The position numbers and the translations under genes are program-made. The notes below the pieces were generated by a model. It did no database searches. It worked only from the letters and a program-made list of their open reading frames with translations, and was not told where the DNA came from. 64,000 bases of DNA from Millisia brevis NBRC 105863 (lineage in GTDB: Bacteria > Actinomycetota > Actinomycetes > Mycobacteriales > Mycobacteriaceae): NCBI RefSeq assembly GCF_001552615.1, contig NZ_BCRN01000012.1, positions 62,001 through 126,000 of the forward strand. Direction: 5' to 3'. The first letter of the stretch is position 1, and each line of letters opens with the position of its first letter. Positions 8,476 to 17,685 of the stretch are shown piece by piece.

Positions 8476-11400
8476 ATGTCGGAGAATTTCGATACGGATA
8501 CTCGCGGGGGCGACGGTATTCGGGCGATCGGCTTGAAAGTGGGTTCGCATTCCGCGGTGGCCGTTGCGGTCCACGCCGACGGGACCCGTGACCGTATCGT
8601 CCGCCGTTCCGCTTTGGACCTCACTCCCGGACAGCCGCCGCGGCTGGCCGGGGTCGGCGAATCGACCGACGGGCTGACGGCGGTCTCGTCGCTCGCCGAG
8701 CGCAACAACACCTATCCGATGGACCACCGCCACTTCGTGACGGCGCTGACCTGTCTGGTCGCCGAGCTGACCCCGGATACGCCGCCGTCGGTCGCCGTCG
8801 CGCATCCGAGCACCTGGTCGAACGAGACGATCCGCGAGATCGGGCGACTCGCGGCGCAGCGCGGGCTGATCGACATCGCCTTCATCTCCGAGCCCAGTGC
8901 CACGGTGTCCTGGATCGAGCAGAGTGGGGATCTGCCGCACGACCAGGCTCTGCTGGTGGTCGATCTCGGTGCGTCGACGTTGGACGTCTCGGTGATCCGC
9001 ATCGGCGCGGACGGCCGCTGCCGGTCGGCGGGCCGGCCACTGCACATGGCGTACTTCGGCGGGGACGCGCTCGATCGCGCGCTCGCCGATCACCTGTTGG
9101 TCGCCTCGGGTACTCGATTCGGCGACGACGACGCCCTGCTGCGCGAATGCGCACGGGCGCGGGAAACGCTCAGTGCGCGGTCGAGCGTGCAGATCGACGT
9201 ACCGTTCGGTGAACCGGTCGAGATGAGCCGCCAGGAATTGAACGACATCCTGCGGCCGACGCTCGAATCGGTGGTGGAACAGGCGCGGCTGGCGATGCAG
9301 TCGGCGGAACTCGGCGACGGGGATATCGGTCGCGTGGTGCTGATCGGTGGCTGTGCGAGCACGCCGCTGTTGGTCGAGATGATCTCGATGGACGTGCGGG
9401 CGATGACCACCATCGAGCAGGACCCGGTGGCCACCTCCGCCGGGGGCGCCGCGCTGATCGCCGCTCAGCGCGCCGATCGGTCCGACCTTCCGCCGGCGCG
9501 GGTTCGTCGGGATCGTCGCGCGCGGGCGGCAGTCGGGTCGGCAACGGCCGGATCGGCGGCAGGTGCGGCGGCGGCGGGCTCGGTGGCTGCTGGACCCGCA
9601 GCAGCCGGGCCGGCGGCGGCCGAATCGGCTGTAAGTGGGCCGGCGGCGGCCGCATCGGCAGCCGGTCTACCGGCAGCAAGTGGATCGGCAGCGGGTGTAG
9701 CGGCGGCCGGATCGGCAGCGCCTCGCGGCGAATCGGACTCTCCGGCGGCCGCATCGGTCGAGGCCGGCGGTTCGGCCCGCGAAGCCGTCGAGGCCGTTCC
9801 CGTTGAGGCCGTCGAGCGTCCGGAACCGCCGCGGCCTGCGGAGGTGGCCGAGGCTCCGTCCGCTGCGTCGCCGGTGATCGAACCGCCTCGGGTGATCGAC
9901 GAACCGATCAGCACCGTATCGACGGTCGATGACGCATCCGCGATCGATGTGCCCGTGCCCGAACGGGACGAGCCCGCCGCAGACCGGCCGGCCGCGCTCG
10001 TCGACGAGGTCGCCGCAGGCGTCGGGACCCACCCGGCGGAGGCGGTCGCAGGCAGCACCCGTCCGGTCGAGCCGATCGCCGGTAGCCCCGGCCCGGTCGA
10101 ACCTGTCACGAGCAGCGCACGCCCGATCGAACCGATCGCGAGCAACCCCCGCCGGATCGACCCGGTCACGGACGCCGAGGCGCCAATCTCCGTGCCCGAT
10201 ATGTCGTCGGCCGCATCCGGCGGGTCGACCGCAGCTTCCGCTTTCGGCGAGACAACAGCCGCCGCCGCACCGAGCGTCGAGACTCCGGCAGCAGTCCGCA
10301 CGCCGACGGCAGTCGACACTCCGGCAGCAATCAGCAGTCCAGCGATCAGCACTCCGGCGCCGGCGGGCACCTCAGCGGCAGCCGCCACTCCAACGGCGAC
10401 GGCCACTCCGGCCGCAGCGGCTACTACGGCAGCGGCCACTCCGGCCGCAGCGGCTACTACGGCAGCGGCCACTCCGGCGGCAGCGGCCAAACCAGCGACG
10501 GCCACTCCGCCGGCGCCGGCCGCGGAGTCCGGTAGCGGCCATCCATCAGCAGAAGAGCCGGTTCCGGCGCGCAGCATCGGGGCGACGGACGCCGAGGATG
10601 CCGCCGCAGACCCCACAGCCCTCGCAGACCGGCCGGCGGATGTGCCGGAGCCGCGTCCGGCGGTCTCCCCGATCGATTTCGGCCCGGCGTCCGAGCCGAT
10701 CCGCTTCTACCCTGTCGGCGGATCACATCCGATGACAGGTGGGGACGCGACCGGTGCGAGTGCGACGCTCGCCGGTGAGACGGCGGCGGACCCTGCTGCC
10801 GGCAGGGAAACGCCGGCGACCCGAGACGCGCCGGACACCCCGGAAACGACGGTCGCCGAAGAGACGACGGCCACCGGGGAGACGACTGCTACCGGGGACC
10901 CGGACGAGACGCCCGCCCGTTCCGAGGTGGAGGCTTCGTCGGCCGAGCCCGAGCCCGCCACCGAGCGGCACCTGCTGCCGATCACCGGAGGCAGTACCGA
11001 GGCGATCGGCTACGCCGCCGCGATCCGCGAGGAACTCGCCGGGGTCGACGCGGCCGCTTCCCCGTCCGCCGCACCCGGCACCCGACCGACCGGCGGCTCG
11101 ACCACCGGCGCCCGCTCCACAACCGACGCCCGACCCACAGCCGGCGCTCGCTCCACAACCGGTGCGCGCTCCACAGCCGGCGCCGGCGCGACCGACGACA
11201 CCGGAACGTCCGACGACAAGGCGACTCCGGCGGCATACAGCGCTGTCAGCTTCGACGAGGTCTTCCCGCTCGATCGGCCGAGCCGTTGGTCGACCGATCG
11301 CACCGACCCGAGCGCGGATGCCGGCGCCACCGCCGACCGGAGCGCGGACGGCGACCGGGCGGCCGACACCTCCGCGGCAGCACCGGCGGCAGCGCCCAAG

Positions 11401-11898
11401 GGAACGCCCAAGGGAGCGAAGCGGGAACGCGGGCGCTCCCGCGCGGGTGTCTGGGTCCTGGCCGGAGCGGCATCGCTGGCGGCGTGCGGTCTGGTGATCG
11501 GCTGGTTGCTCGGGACGCGAAGCACCGGTCCGTCCGAGGCGACCGTCCTCGAGGCGGGCCAGACCGCGACCACGGTGATCACAACCGTGATCACGCCGGC
11601 GCCGCTGCCGGCCCCGCCGGAGACGCCGGCGCCGGATCCCGACCCGCCGGTCGAGGCGGTCGCCAATCAGGTTCCGGCGCCCGCACCGGTGGTCACCCAG
11701 CAGGTCGCGCCCGCCCCGCAGGTGCAGCAGGCCGCGCCGACCGCGGAGACGACGCGACGCCCCGAGGTTGGCAAGCCGCCGCCACAGGCCGAGGTCGCGC
11801 CGGTCGAGATCAAGCCCGACGACACCGCCGCACGTAAGGGTCGGACCGATGGCGGAAGCCGACGGCCCCCGAGCCTGATGGACGTCATCTTCGGCTGA
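8476..11898 (+). CDS. Membrane-anchored Hsp70-like protein 1 (giant low-complexity linker)
   Basis: About 1140 residues. The ATG at 8476 follows GAGGGGG; an ATG 21 bp earlier is possible. Residues 10-345 form an Hsp70/actin-type nucleotide-binding domain: phosphate-1 loop GLKVGSHSA, VVDLGASTLDVSV (phosphate-2), SEPSATVSW and the adenosine loop LIGGCASTPLL. The Asp of DnaK's GIDLGTT is replaced by Lys. No substrate-binding domain follows. Instead some 640 residues of Ala/Pro/Thr/Ser-rich sequence lead to basic KRERGRSR, one membrane helix (about 991-1012) and a 128-residue Pro/Ala/Val tail predicted outside. One of four such proteins in the window. Partner and function unknown. Confidence 0.85.
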   Translation: MSENFDTDTRGGDGIRAIGLKVGSHSAVAVAVHADGTRDRIVRRSALDLTPGQPPRLAGVGESTDGLTAVSSLAERNNTYPMDHRHFVTALTCLVAELTPDTPPSVAVAHPSTWSNETIREIGRLAAQRGLIDIAFISEPSATVSWIEQSGDLPHDQALLVVDLGASTLDVSVIRIGADGRCRSAGRPLHMAYFGGDALDRALADHLLVASGTRFGDDDALLRECARARETLSARSSVQIDVPFGEPVEMSRQELNDILRPTLESVVEQARLAMQSAELGDGDIGRVVLIGGCASTPLLVEMISMDVRAMTTIEQDPVATSAGGAALIAAQRADRSDLPPARVRRDRRARAAVGSATAGSAAGAAAAGSVAAGPAAAGPAAAESAVSGPAAAASAAGLPAASGSAAGVAAAGSAAPRGESDSPAAASVEAGGSAREAVEAVPVEAVERPEPPRPAEVAEAPSAASPVIEPPRVIDEPISTVSTVDDASAIDVPVPERDEPAADRPAALVDEVAAGVGTHPAEAVAGSTRPVEPIAGSPGPVEPVTSSARPIEPIASNPRRIDPVTDAEAPISVPDMSSAASGGSTAASAFGETTAAAAPSVETPAAVRTPTAVDTPAAISSPAISTPAPAGTSAAAATPTATATPAAAATTAAATPAAAATTAAATPAAAAKPATATPPAPAAESGSGHPSAEEPVPARSIGATDAEDAAADPTALADRPADVPEPRPAVSPIDFGPASEPIRFYPVGGSHPMTGGDATGASATLAGETAADPAAGRETPATRDAPDTPETTVAEETTATGETTATGDPDETPARSEVEASSAEPEPATERHLLPITGGSTEAIGYAAAIREELAGVDAAASPSAAPGTRPTGGSTTGARSTTDARPTAGARSTTGARSTAGAGATDDTGTSDDKATPAAYSAVSFDEVFPLDRPSRWSTDRTDPSADAGATADRSADGDRAADTSAAAPAAAPKGTPKGAKRERGRSRAGVWVLAGAASLAACGLVIGWLLGTRSTGPSEATVLEAGQTATTVITTVITPAPLPAPPETPAPDPDPPVEAVANQVPAPAPVVTQQVAPAPQVQQAAPTAETTRRPEVGKPPPQAEVAPVEIKPDDTAARKGRTDGGSRRPPSLMDVIFG
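10405..10488 (+). repeat. 33-bp tandem repeat inside Hsp70-like gene 1
   Basis: Two exact 33-bp units (10405-10437 and 10438-10470) are followed by a degenerate third start (10471-10488). They encode an Ala/Thr/Pro stretch with an 11-residue period in the linker. Shorter related repeats occur at 9535-9720 and 11098-11190. Length variation between strains is likely. Confidence 0.85.
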
Positions 11899-12062
11899 TC
11901 CCGCCGGACCGGGACACGACGAACGCCGGCCGCTCCCTAAACCCGAAGGCAGCTCACAGGCGACGACGCGCTGCCTCAAAGCATTCGAGAACGCAACGGT
12001 CATATCCAACCGATATCGAGGGTTTACGCCGGTCGGACACTCTCAACTACCTGCGATTGACC

Positions 12063-12809
12063 TCAGGTTGATTGCCCACCCGACGTGCGATTGTAAGCGT
12101 CGGCTCGAGGGTCGGTGACCGTGACGGCGGAGTCGACTGTGGCCAGTAGCTGCCCCGACCGATCGGCGACGTGGTCCAGACTGGTGGTCCACCCGGCCAG
12201 GCGCAGGCATGACCCGGCGAGCTGACGCGGACTATCCGGGGCGAGCTTGCCGTCTGCCCGTATGTTGGCGACGGATTCGACCAGCCGAAATGTGTGATCG
12301 CCGACGGGGCCACTACCGGCGTCCTCCGCCACCTCAGCGGCGAAGTCGACGTGAAACTGCCGAAGCGCCTGGCGCATGGTCAAGGCCGAGTCGAAGACCG
12401 CCGAGTGGGCTTCGGGTAGGAAGAACAGCACGCCCAGGTTCCACTTCCAGGTGGCCAGCACGGTGGCGTCGTACAGCGACAGCGCATACAGACGTGCGGC
12501 GCGGTTCAGGGCGTCATCGGCGGGGTGTGTGGAGAGGATGCCGGCAGCGTCGAGAGCAGGTCGGACAAGCGCCTCCAGCAGGGTGCCGAGGATGTCGTCC
12601 TTGGATGCGAAGTGATGGTAGAGCACATTTTGGCGCACCCCGACCGCATCCGCGATCTGTCGTGTGCTCGTCGCTCCGAAGCCCTGAGTTGTTATCAGTT
12701 CTGCTGCCGCATCGAGGATTTCGCTGCGCGTACTGCCGCCGCTGCGGGTCGGGGCGCTCGTGCGTGGGCGCCCCCGACCTCGTGTCTCCACGACCTCATG
12801 GTGCCACAC
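12063..12809 (-). CDS. TetR-family transcriptional regulator
   Basis: Up to 248 residues from a GTG at 12807-12809; a GTG six codons in is an alternative, and neither has a clean ribosome site. After a basic N-terminal arm (RGRGRPR), residues 29-75 form the TetR DNA-binding domain: TRSEILDAAAELI, helix-turn-helix STRQIADAVGVRQNVLYHHF, and SKDDILGTLL. The remaining all-helical part would hold the ligand and dimer interface and is not recognisable further. It is divergent from an amino-acid permease across 91 bp containing a perfect inverted repeat, so it probably represses the permease-hydrolase unit and itself. Confidence 0.9.
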   Translation of the reverse strand: MWHHEVVETRGRGRPRTSAPTRSGGSTRSEILDAAAELITTQGFGATSTRQIADAVGVRQNVLYHHFASKDDILGTLLEALVRPALDAAGILSTHPADDALNRAARLYALSLYDATVLATWKWNLGVLFFLPEAHSAVFDSALTMRQALRQFHVDFAAEVAEDAGSGPVGDHTFRLVESVANIRADGKLAPDSPRQLAGSCLRLAGWTTSLDHVADRSGQLLATVDSAVTVTDPRADAYNRTSGGQST

Positions 12810-12843
12810 GAGTCTGGAGCCATCTGTTCTTAACGGCGCTTCA

Positions 12844-12858
12844 TGCGTTCGTAACGCA
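12844..12858. promoter_or_regulatory. Candidate TetR operator
   Basis: TGCGTT-cgt-AACGCA is a perfect 6-bp inverted repeat in the 91-bp space between the regulator and the permease. A further half site TGCGTT lies at 12870-12875. Position and symmetry suit a TetR dimer; binding is inferred. Confidence 0.55.
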
Positions 12859-12900
12859 CACGATATTGCTGCGTTTCGACCGCGCCAGAATATAGGTCAC

Positions 12901-14367
12901 ATGACCAATAAACGTGCCGGTTCGATCGCTGAACCGTCAGTGCCGCACTCCCGGGGCGCCGAGCCGGACACCGGCAGTGATGACCTCCGCGACTTCAGTG
13001 TGAGCTCGGTATTCGGGGTTGCTTTCGCGTTCATCTCTCCGATCATCGCCCTGTACGCAATCTTCGATATTGCGTTCGGGATCGCCGGACCCTCGTTCTG
13101 GTGGGCGTTCGTTGTTGTCCTGGCAGGCCAGCTGCTCGTCGCCCTGGTGTTCGGGGAGCTGTCGAGCCGATGGCCCGAGGAAGGTGGCGTGTACGCCTGG
13201 TCGAAAAGACTCGTCGGCGAGAGCTACGGGTGGCTGACCGGATGGGTCCACATCTGGACGCTCATCACCCTCAATGCGGCCGCCGCCTTTGCAGCCAGCA
13301 CTTTCGCCGCCGCGGCGTTCGGCCTGGACGACCCCGGGACCGGTGTCCGCCTGGCTTTCGCGGTGGGATTTATGATCGTCGCCACCTTGGTGAACAGTCT
13401 GAACCGGCGCCTGCTCAAGGTGTTCATCGCACTGTCGATCGGGTGCGAGGTAATCGGTAGCCTTCTCGTCGGGACAGTCCTGCTCGCCTTTCATCGGCAC
13501 AACAGCATCTCGGTCCTGTGGTCTGGATTCGAGGGCGGGGCAATGGCTTTCACAGTTGGCCCGCTTCTCGCCGCGGTGGCGGTCGTCGGATGGGCATTCA
13601 TCGGCTTCGAAAGCGCCGGCGACCTCGCCGCCGAGGTGAAGAACCCCGGCCGAAGCGTACCGTTGGCGATAATCGGCTCACTGATCTTGGTCGCAGCAAC
13701 GGTGATGTACGCTGCGGTCGCCCTGATCCTGGCGGTCCCCGATCTTGACGCCGTGACAGCCGGAACGATCGACGCTTCGCTTGTGCAGACGTTGTCATCG
13801 ACCTTGGGCGGCGCGGTGGTCGTGCCGATGTCGGTGGTCGTGTCGATCGCCTTCGCCTCCGGCATCGCTGCGGTCAGCACCGCGCTCTCACGCAGCGTGC
13901 ACGCGATGGCCGCCCAGCAGTCATTGCCGGGATCCGCGGCGCTCACCCAGCTATCTACTCGAGATCGCCTGCCACGCAACGCATTAATTGCGACCTCAGC
14001 GACAACATGTGCGTTGTTGATCCTCGCTGTCGGATTCAACTTCTACGACGTAATGATCGCCATGTCCACCGGCGGCTTCTACATCGCATTCTTCCTGCCT
14101 GTGGTCGCCATGCTGTTCACACGCATCCGCGGACTTTGGACCCCCGGGGTCTTTACCCTCGGAAACCTCGGCGGCCTGGTCGTCAACGCCATCGCGGCCC
14201 TGTGGTTGCTCCTGCAGATCATCAACATCTCATGGCCCCGTGATATCGGCGCCGACTGGTACGTCGAGTGGGGATGCCTGCTGATGTACCTGTTCACCGG
14301 TGTCCTCGGCGCCGCCGTCCTACTCCGCTACCGCCGCAGCAACCGAAGGATCAGTACCCATGCGTGA
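12901..14367 (+). CDS. APC-superfamily amino-acid permease
   Basis: 488 residues from the ATG at 12901 (AGG six bases upstream). About 12 hydrophobic helices. The first carries FSVSSVFGVAFAFISPIIALYA, the family's unwound TM1 region, and GEVSSRWPEEGGVYAW-like sequence follows TM2 (here GELSSRWPEEGGVYAW, a hallmark of APC transporters). GFESAGDLAAEVKNPGRSVP in the middle is also diagnostic. Imports amino acids or amines, probably by proton or cation symport; substrate unknown. Its last 8 bp overlap the start of the isochorismatase-like gene, so they are one operon under the divergent TetR gene. Codon use in this three-gene block is slightly less GC-biased than its surroundings. Confidence 0.9.
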   Translation: MTNKRAGSIAEPSVPHSRGAEPDTGSDDLRDFSVSSVFGVAFAFISPIIALYAIFDIAFGIAGPSFWWAFVVVLAGQLLVALVFGELSSRWPEEGGVYAWSKRLVGESYGWLTGWVHIWTLITLNAAAAFAASTFAAAAFGLDDPGTGVRLAFAVGFMIVATLVNSLNRRLLKVFIALSIGCEVIGSLLVGTVLLAFHRHNSISVLWSGFEGGAMAFTVGPLLAAVAVVGWAFIGFESAGDLAAEVKNPGRSVPLAIIGSLILVAATVMYAAVALILAVPDLDAVTAGTIDASLVQTLSSTLGGAVVVPMSVVVSIAFASGIAAVSTALSRSVHAMAAQQSLPGSAALTQLSTRDRLPRNALIATSATTCALLILAVGFNFYDVMIAMSTGGFYIAFFLPVVAMLFTRIRGLWTPGVFTLGNLGGLVVNAIAALWLLLQIINISWPRDIGADWYVEWGCLLMYLFTGVLGAAVLLRYRRSNRRISTHA

Positions 14368-14995
14368 CCTACCCACCCGAGCATCATCCGACGTCGCCCT
14401 CATCTGCATCGATGTGCAGCGCGATTTTGTGCCGACCACCCAGAACGGACTCGATGCGCCGGAGGTCTCCGCGATTCGCCGCCTCGTCGACAGTGCTCGG
14501 CGCGCCTCCATCCCGGTCATCTTCATCCGCGAGATACATCACCCCACACTGACCGACCTCGGCCGAGAGGTAGACGGCGTAGAGGACCTGCACTGTATCG
14601 AGGGCACACCCGGAGCAGAGTTCATCGACGACTTCGGCCCCCGGCCCGATGAATACGAAGTACGCAAGCGTCGCTACTCGGCCTTCTTCAACACCGACCT
14701 GGACATAATCCTGCGTGGGTACAAAGCGAGCACCGTCATACTTACGGGCGGCCTGACCGACGTATGTGTGCACTACACCGCCGTTGACGCCCACCAGAAC
14801 GACTACCACTTCCGAGTGGTGTCCGACGCGGTCTACGGCTCCTCGGAGTCAGCACATCACGCCGCGCTGAACGCCATGACGTATCTGCAGCGCGACTCGG
14901 TGATCACGCTCGGCGCCACAATGGAATTACTCGCTGCCGGACCGGACTGCAGCCGGTCCACGGAAGACAGATACACCGACGAGATCGTCCGCTGA
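14360..14995 (+). CDS. Isochorismatase-like (cysteine hydrolase) family protein
   Basis: 211 residues from the ATG at 14360, inside the end of the permease gene. The Asp-Lys-Cys triad of the family is present: Asp18 in CIDVQRDF, Lys103 in VRKRRYSAF and Cys136 in GGLTDVCVHYT. Family members hydrolyse small amides, carbamoyl compounds (biuret, N-carbamoylsarcosine, nicotinamide) or isochorismate. Coupling to a permease suggests uptake and hydrolysis of a small nitrogen compound, but the substrate cannot be named. Cytosolic. The region ends 80 bp before the converging hspR gene. Confidence 0.9.
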   Translation: MRDLPTRASSDVALICIDVQRDFVPTTQNGLDAPEVSAIRRLVDSARRASIPVIFIREIHHPTLTDLGREVDGVEDLHCIEGTPGAEFIDDFGPRPDEYEVRKRRYSAFFNTDLDIILRGYKASTVILTGGLTDVCVHYTAVDAHQNDYHFRVVSDAVYGSSESAHHAALNAMTYLQRDSVITLGATMELLAAGPDCSRSTEDRYTDEIVR

Positions 14996-15075
14996 ACCGC
15001 AACGCCCACGAAGGTCGATCGGTGGATCGAGGCCAAAGGGGGCGGCCGGCGTTCGGGGTATGCAGACGGTTGTCG

Positions 15076-15501
15076 TCAGCGGTCGGTACGGCGGTTGCGG
15101 GGCTGCCAGACGACCAGGGCGCCGCCGGGGCGCACATCGAGCGCTCCGGAGCGGCGGGCCGCCTGCGCCTGCAGGTCCGCGACCTGGGCGGTCAACTCCG
15201 CCACGCGCTGCTGGAGCGCATCGACCTGATTGGTCAGGTCGATGATGCGCTTGATCCCCGCCAGGTTGACACCCTCGTCCTGCGACAGGCGCTGCACCTC
15301 GCGCAGCAGCACGACATCGCGCGGCGAGTACCGCCGCCCCCCACCGCTGGTGCGATGGGGTGTCACCAATCCCAGTCGGTCATACGTGCGCAGCGTCTGC
15401 GCGTGCATACCGGCCAGCTGCGCGGCAACCGAGATCACGAAGAGTCGTGCGTCCGGATCGGGGGTGCCGTCCGACGACAACTGTCCGTCCTGTTCGGCCA
15501 T
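15076..15501 (-). CDS. hspR: Heat-shock repressor HspR (MerR family)
   Basis: 141 residues. After 20 residues a MerR-type winged helix appears: FVISVAAQLAGMHAQTLRTYDRLGLVTP, GGGRRYSPRDVVLL, then a coiled-coil (INLTNQVDALQQRVAELTAQV-like, about residues 88-112). HspR represses the dnaK operon by binding HAIR inverted repeats, and in Streptomyces DnaK acts as its co-repressor. Here it is the last gene of that operon, 35 bp after dnaJ. A HAIR element lies upstream of dnaK at 19755-19775, so autoregulation is expected. The C-terminus (PGGALVVWQPRNRR) is basic. Confidence 0.96.
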   Translation of the reverse strand: MAEQDGQLSSDGTPDPDARLFVISVAAQLAGMHAQTLRTYDRLGLVTPHRTSGGGRRYSPRDVVLLREVQRLSQDEGVNLAGIKRIIDLTNQVDALQQRVAELTAQVADLQAQAARRSGALDVRPGGALVVWQPRNRRTDR

Positions 15502-15536
15502 CGCGTCTCACCTCACTCGTCAAAAATTGTCTGTCA

Positions 15537-16733
15537 CTACGCGCCGCCGGGCCACTCGGCCCGCGGGTTGAATCCGGATGCCTGCTCGACCTCGGCGTAG
15601 GCGCGCAGCGCTTGGGTGGCCTCGTCGCTCAGCGAACGGGGCACCGCCACCCGAACGGTGACCAGCAGATCGCCGCTTCCGGACTTGGTCTGAATGCCCT
15701 TGTCCTTGAGCCGCAGGGTGCGGCCGTCGACCGTGCCCGCCGGGATCTTCACCCCGACCCGACCGGCCAGGGTCGGGACCGACACCGTTGTGCCGAGCAC
15801 CAATTCGCTGTAGGACACCGGCAGGGTCAGCGTCAGATCGTCGCCGTTGCGGCCGAAGACCCGATCCGGGCGCACGTGCACGGTGACGAAGAGGTCACCC
15901 GCCGCCGCGCCGCGCAGGCCGGCCTCCCCGCGTCCGGCGACCCGGATGCGCTGGCCGTCGGCGACACCGGGCGGAACCCGCACGGTGACCGTTCGCGACC
16001 GTTCCTGTACCCCGGTGCCCATGCAGGTGGCGCAGGGGTCGTCGATCACCGAACCGGTGCCGCGGCAGACGTCGCAGGGTTCGCTGAACCCGAACGCGCC
16101 CTGGTTGCGGCTGACCACTCCGGATCCATTGCACTTGGCGCAGACGCGCGGGCTGGTGCCCGGCTTGGCGCCGCTGCCGTGGCAGGTCGTACAGGCCGCG
16201 GGGCTGGTGATGCTCAGCGGCACGGTGGTGCCCAGCGCCGCTTCGCGGAACTCCAGCGATACCTCGGCGGACAGGTCCCGACCGCGCGAGGGAGCGTTCG
16301 GTGTCCCGGTGCGCCGACCGGTGCCGGTATTGCCGAACAGTCCGCCGAACAGATCCGAGAAGGAGCCGTCGGCCGCGCCGCCGCGGCCACCGGGGGCGCC
16401 GCCCGGTGTGAACAGGTCCGAGAAGTCGAACCCGCCACCGGAGCCGGTGGAGAAGCCGCCGCGATCGCCGAAGCCTCCGCGGTAGCCGCCTCCGCCGGTG
16501 AACAGCGCGCGGGTCTCGTCGTACTCCTTGCGCTTGTCGACATCGGACAACACGGCATGCGCCTCGCTGACCGCCTTGAAGCGCTCCTCGGCGGCCGGGT
16601 CGTCCGGGTTGGCGTCGGGGTGCAGGTCGCGAGCGAGCTTGCGATAAGCCCGCTTGATCTCGTCCTGCGATGCGTCGGAGGAGACGCCGAGTTCCTTGTA
16701 GAAGTCCTTTTCCAGCCACTCCCGCTGCGTCAT
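15537..16733 (-). CDS. dnaJ: Chaperone DnaJ (Hsp40)
   Basis: 398 residues. J-domain at residues 9-75 with the HPD motif (ARDLHPDANP), needed to stimulate DnaK ATPase. A Gly/Phe-rich region follows at about 80-150. Four zinc-binding repeats then appear: CTTCHGSG, CAKCNGSG, CDVCRGTG and CATCMGTG. The C-terminal substrate-binding beta domains (VRVPPGVADGQRIRVAGRG, VGVKIPAGT) complete a type I DnaJ. The ATG has AGGAGG-type sequence close upstream. Lies between grpE and hspR; a large hairpin in the 133-bp gap after grpE may reduce its expression. Confidence 0.97.
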   Translation of the reverse strand: MTQREWLEKDFYKELGVSSDASQDEIKRAYRKLARDLHPDANPDDPAAEERFKAVSEAHAVLSDVDKRKEYDETRALFTGGGGYRGGFGDRGGFSTGSGGGFDFSDLFTPGGAPGGRGGAADGSFSDLFGGLFGNTGTGRRTGTPNAPSRGRDLSAEVSLEFREAALGTTVPLSITSPAACTTCHGSGAKPGTSPRVCAKCNGSGVVSRNQGAFGFSEPCDVCRGTGSVIDDPCATCMGTGVQERSRTVTVRVPPGVADGQRIRVAGRGEAGLRGAAAGDLFVTVHVRPDRVFGRNGDDLTLTLPVSYSELVLGTTVSVPTLAGRVGVKIPAGTVDGRTLRLKDKGIQTKSGSGDLLVTVRVAVPRSLSDEATQALRAYAEVEQASGFNPRAEWPGGA

Positions 16734-16811
16734 CGGCCTCCTCCCCTCCTCATCGTGTGCTTACCCAACGCTGTGTTCACCTTCACCCGCACGTCTTCGT
16801 CCCTGTTCACC

Positions 16812-16866
16812 GAACCGGGTACGGCCGGCGCGGCGCTCTCGCCGGTCGCCGACCGTACCCGGGTTC
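16812..16866 (-). promoter_or_regulatory. Intra-operon hairpin between grpE and dnaJ
   Basis: Immediately after the grpE stop codon, 16853-16866 pairs with 16812-16824 (10 perfect pairs around CCGGGTACGG, extended past one bulge). More G/C pairs form inside the loop. No U-tract. It could be a processing site or partial terminator that sets the dnaK-grpE to dnaJ-hspR ratio; that role is inferred. Confidence 0.6.
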
Positions 16867-17685
16867 CTATGCGTTCTTCGCCGCCGACTCGGCCGGTGCG
16901 TCGACCACACCGACCATCGCCGTGCGAACCAACCGGTCGCCCAAGCGATAGCCGTGGCGCATCACCATGCCGAGCACCGGGTTCGAGCCGTCGCCCTCAT
17001 GTTGCACAGCCTCGTGCAATTCGGGGTCGAACGGATCGCCCTCCGCGCCGAACGCAACCAATCCGAGTCCTTCGAAGACCGCATTGAGCTTGTCGGACAG
17101 CGCCCGCATCGGCCCGGTCTCGAGATCGCCGTGCCGACGGGCCCGATCGAGGTCGTCGAGAACCGGCAGGAACTGTCGGACGACGGCCACCTTGGCACCG
17201 TCGGCCGCGGCCGCGCGCTCGCGTTCGGCACGCCGCCGGTAGTTCGCGTACTCGGCGGTCATCCGCTTCAGGTCGGCCATCAGCTCGCCGACCTTGGCGG
17301 AATCCTCGCCCTCCGCCTCCGGCGTCGCCGCGGGTGCGTCCTCGACGGGGGTGTCCCCATCTTCGACGGTCACCTCATCGACGATCACCTCGGCATCCAC
17401 CGCTTCCGCGGTGGAAGCGGACGGCTTCTCGGCCGCCCCCGCGGTCTCGGCCGAACCCGCAGCCGCCCGATCGGACGCCGGCGCCCCGGCCGACGCCTGC
17501 TCGGGTCGAGCCGAACCGGCGCCTCGGGCTCCGGGCGTCGCCGCGCCGCTCACGCCGCCACTCGCCGCACCCGACACCCGGGCGGGTGAACTGCGCACCC
17601 ACCCGGTGTCGGGATCGATCCGACGCTTGTCGACATAGCGAATCGGCTCCGGTTCACCCGAATCGGCGTCCCGCGTTCCGGTCAC
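16867..17685 (-). CDS. grpE: Nucleotide exchange factor GrpE
   Basis: 272 residues, longer than the usual ~180-235, because residues 1-115 are a low-complexity Ala/Gly/Glu/Pro extension with an acidic end. The GrpE fold follows: long helix [32 protein letters not shown], then the beta-wing [35 protein letters not shown]. GrpE releases ADP from DnaK. The GTG start overlaps the dnaK stop (GTGA), indicating translational coupling. The extension is unlike any enzyme motif. Confidence 0.96.
   Translation of the reverse strand: MTGTRDADSGEPEPIRYVDKRRIDPDTGWVRSSPARVSGAASGGVSGAATPGARGAGSARPEQASAGAPASDRAAAGSAETAGAAEKPSASTAEAVDAEVIVDEVTVEDGDTPVEDAPAATPEAEGEDSAKVGELMADLKRMTAEYANYRRRAERERAAAADGAKVAVVRQFLPVLDDLDRARRHGDLETGPMRALSDKLNAVFEGLGLVAFGAEGDPFDPELHEAVQHEGDGSNPVLGMVMRHGYRLGDRLVRTAMVGVVDAPAESAAKNA

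Noticed and set aside
10380-10490. CRISPR-like repeats
   Set aside because: Units are contiguous, in frame and coding; there are no unique spacers.
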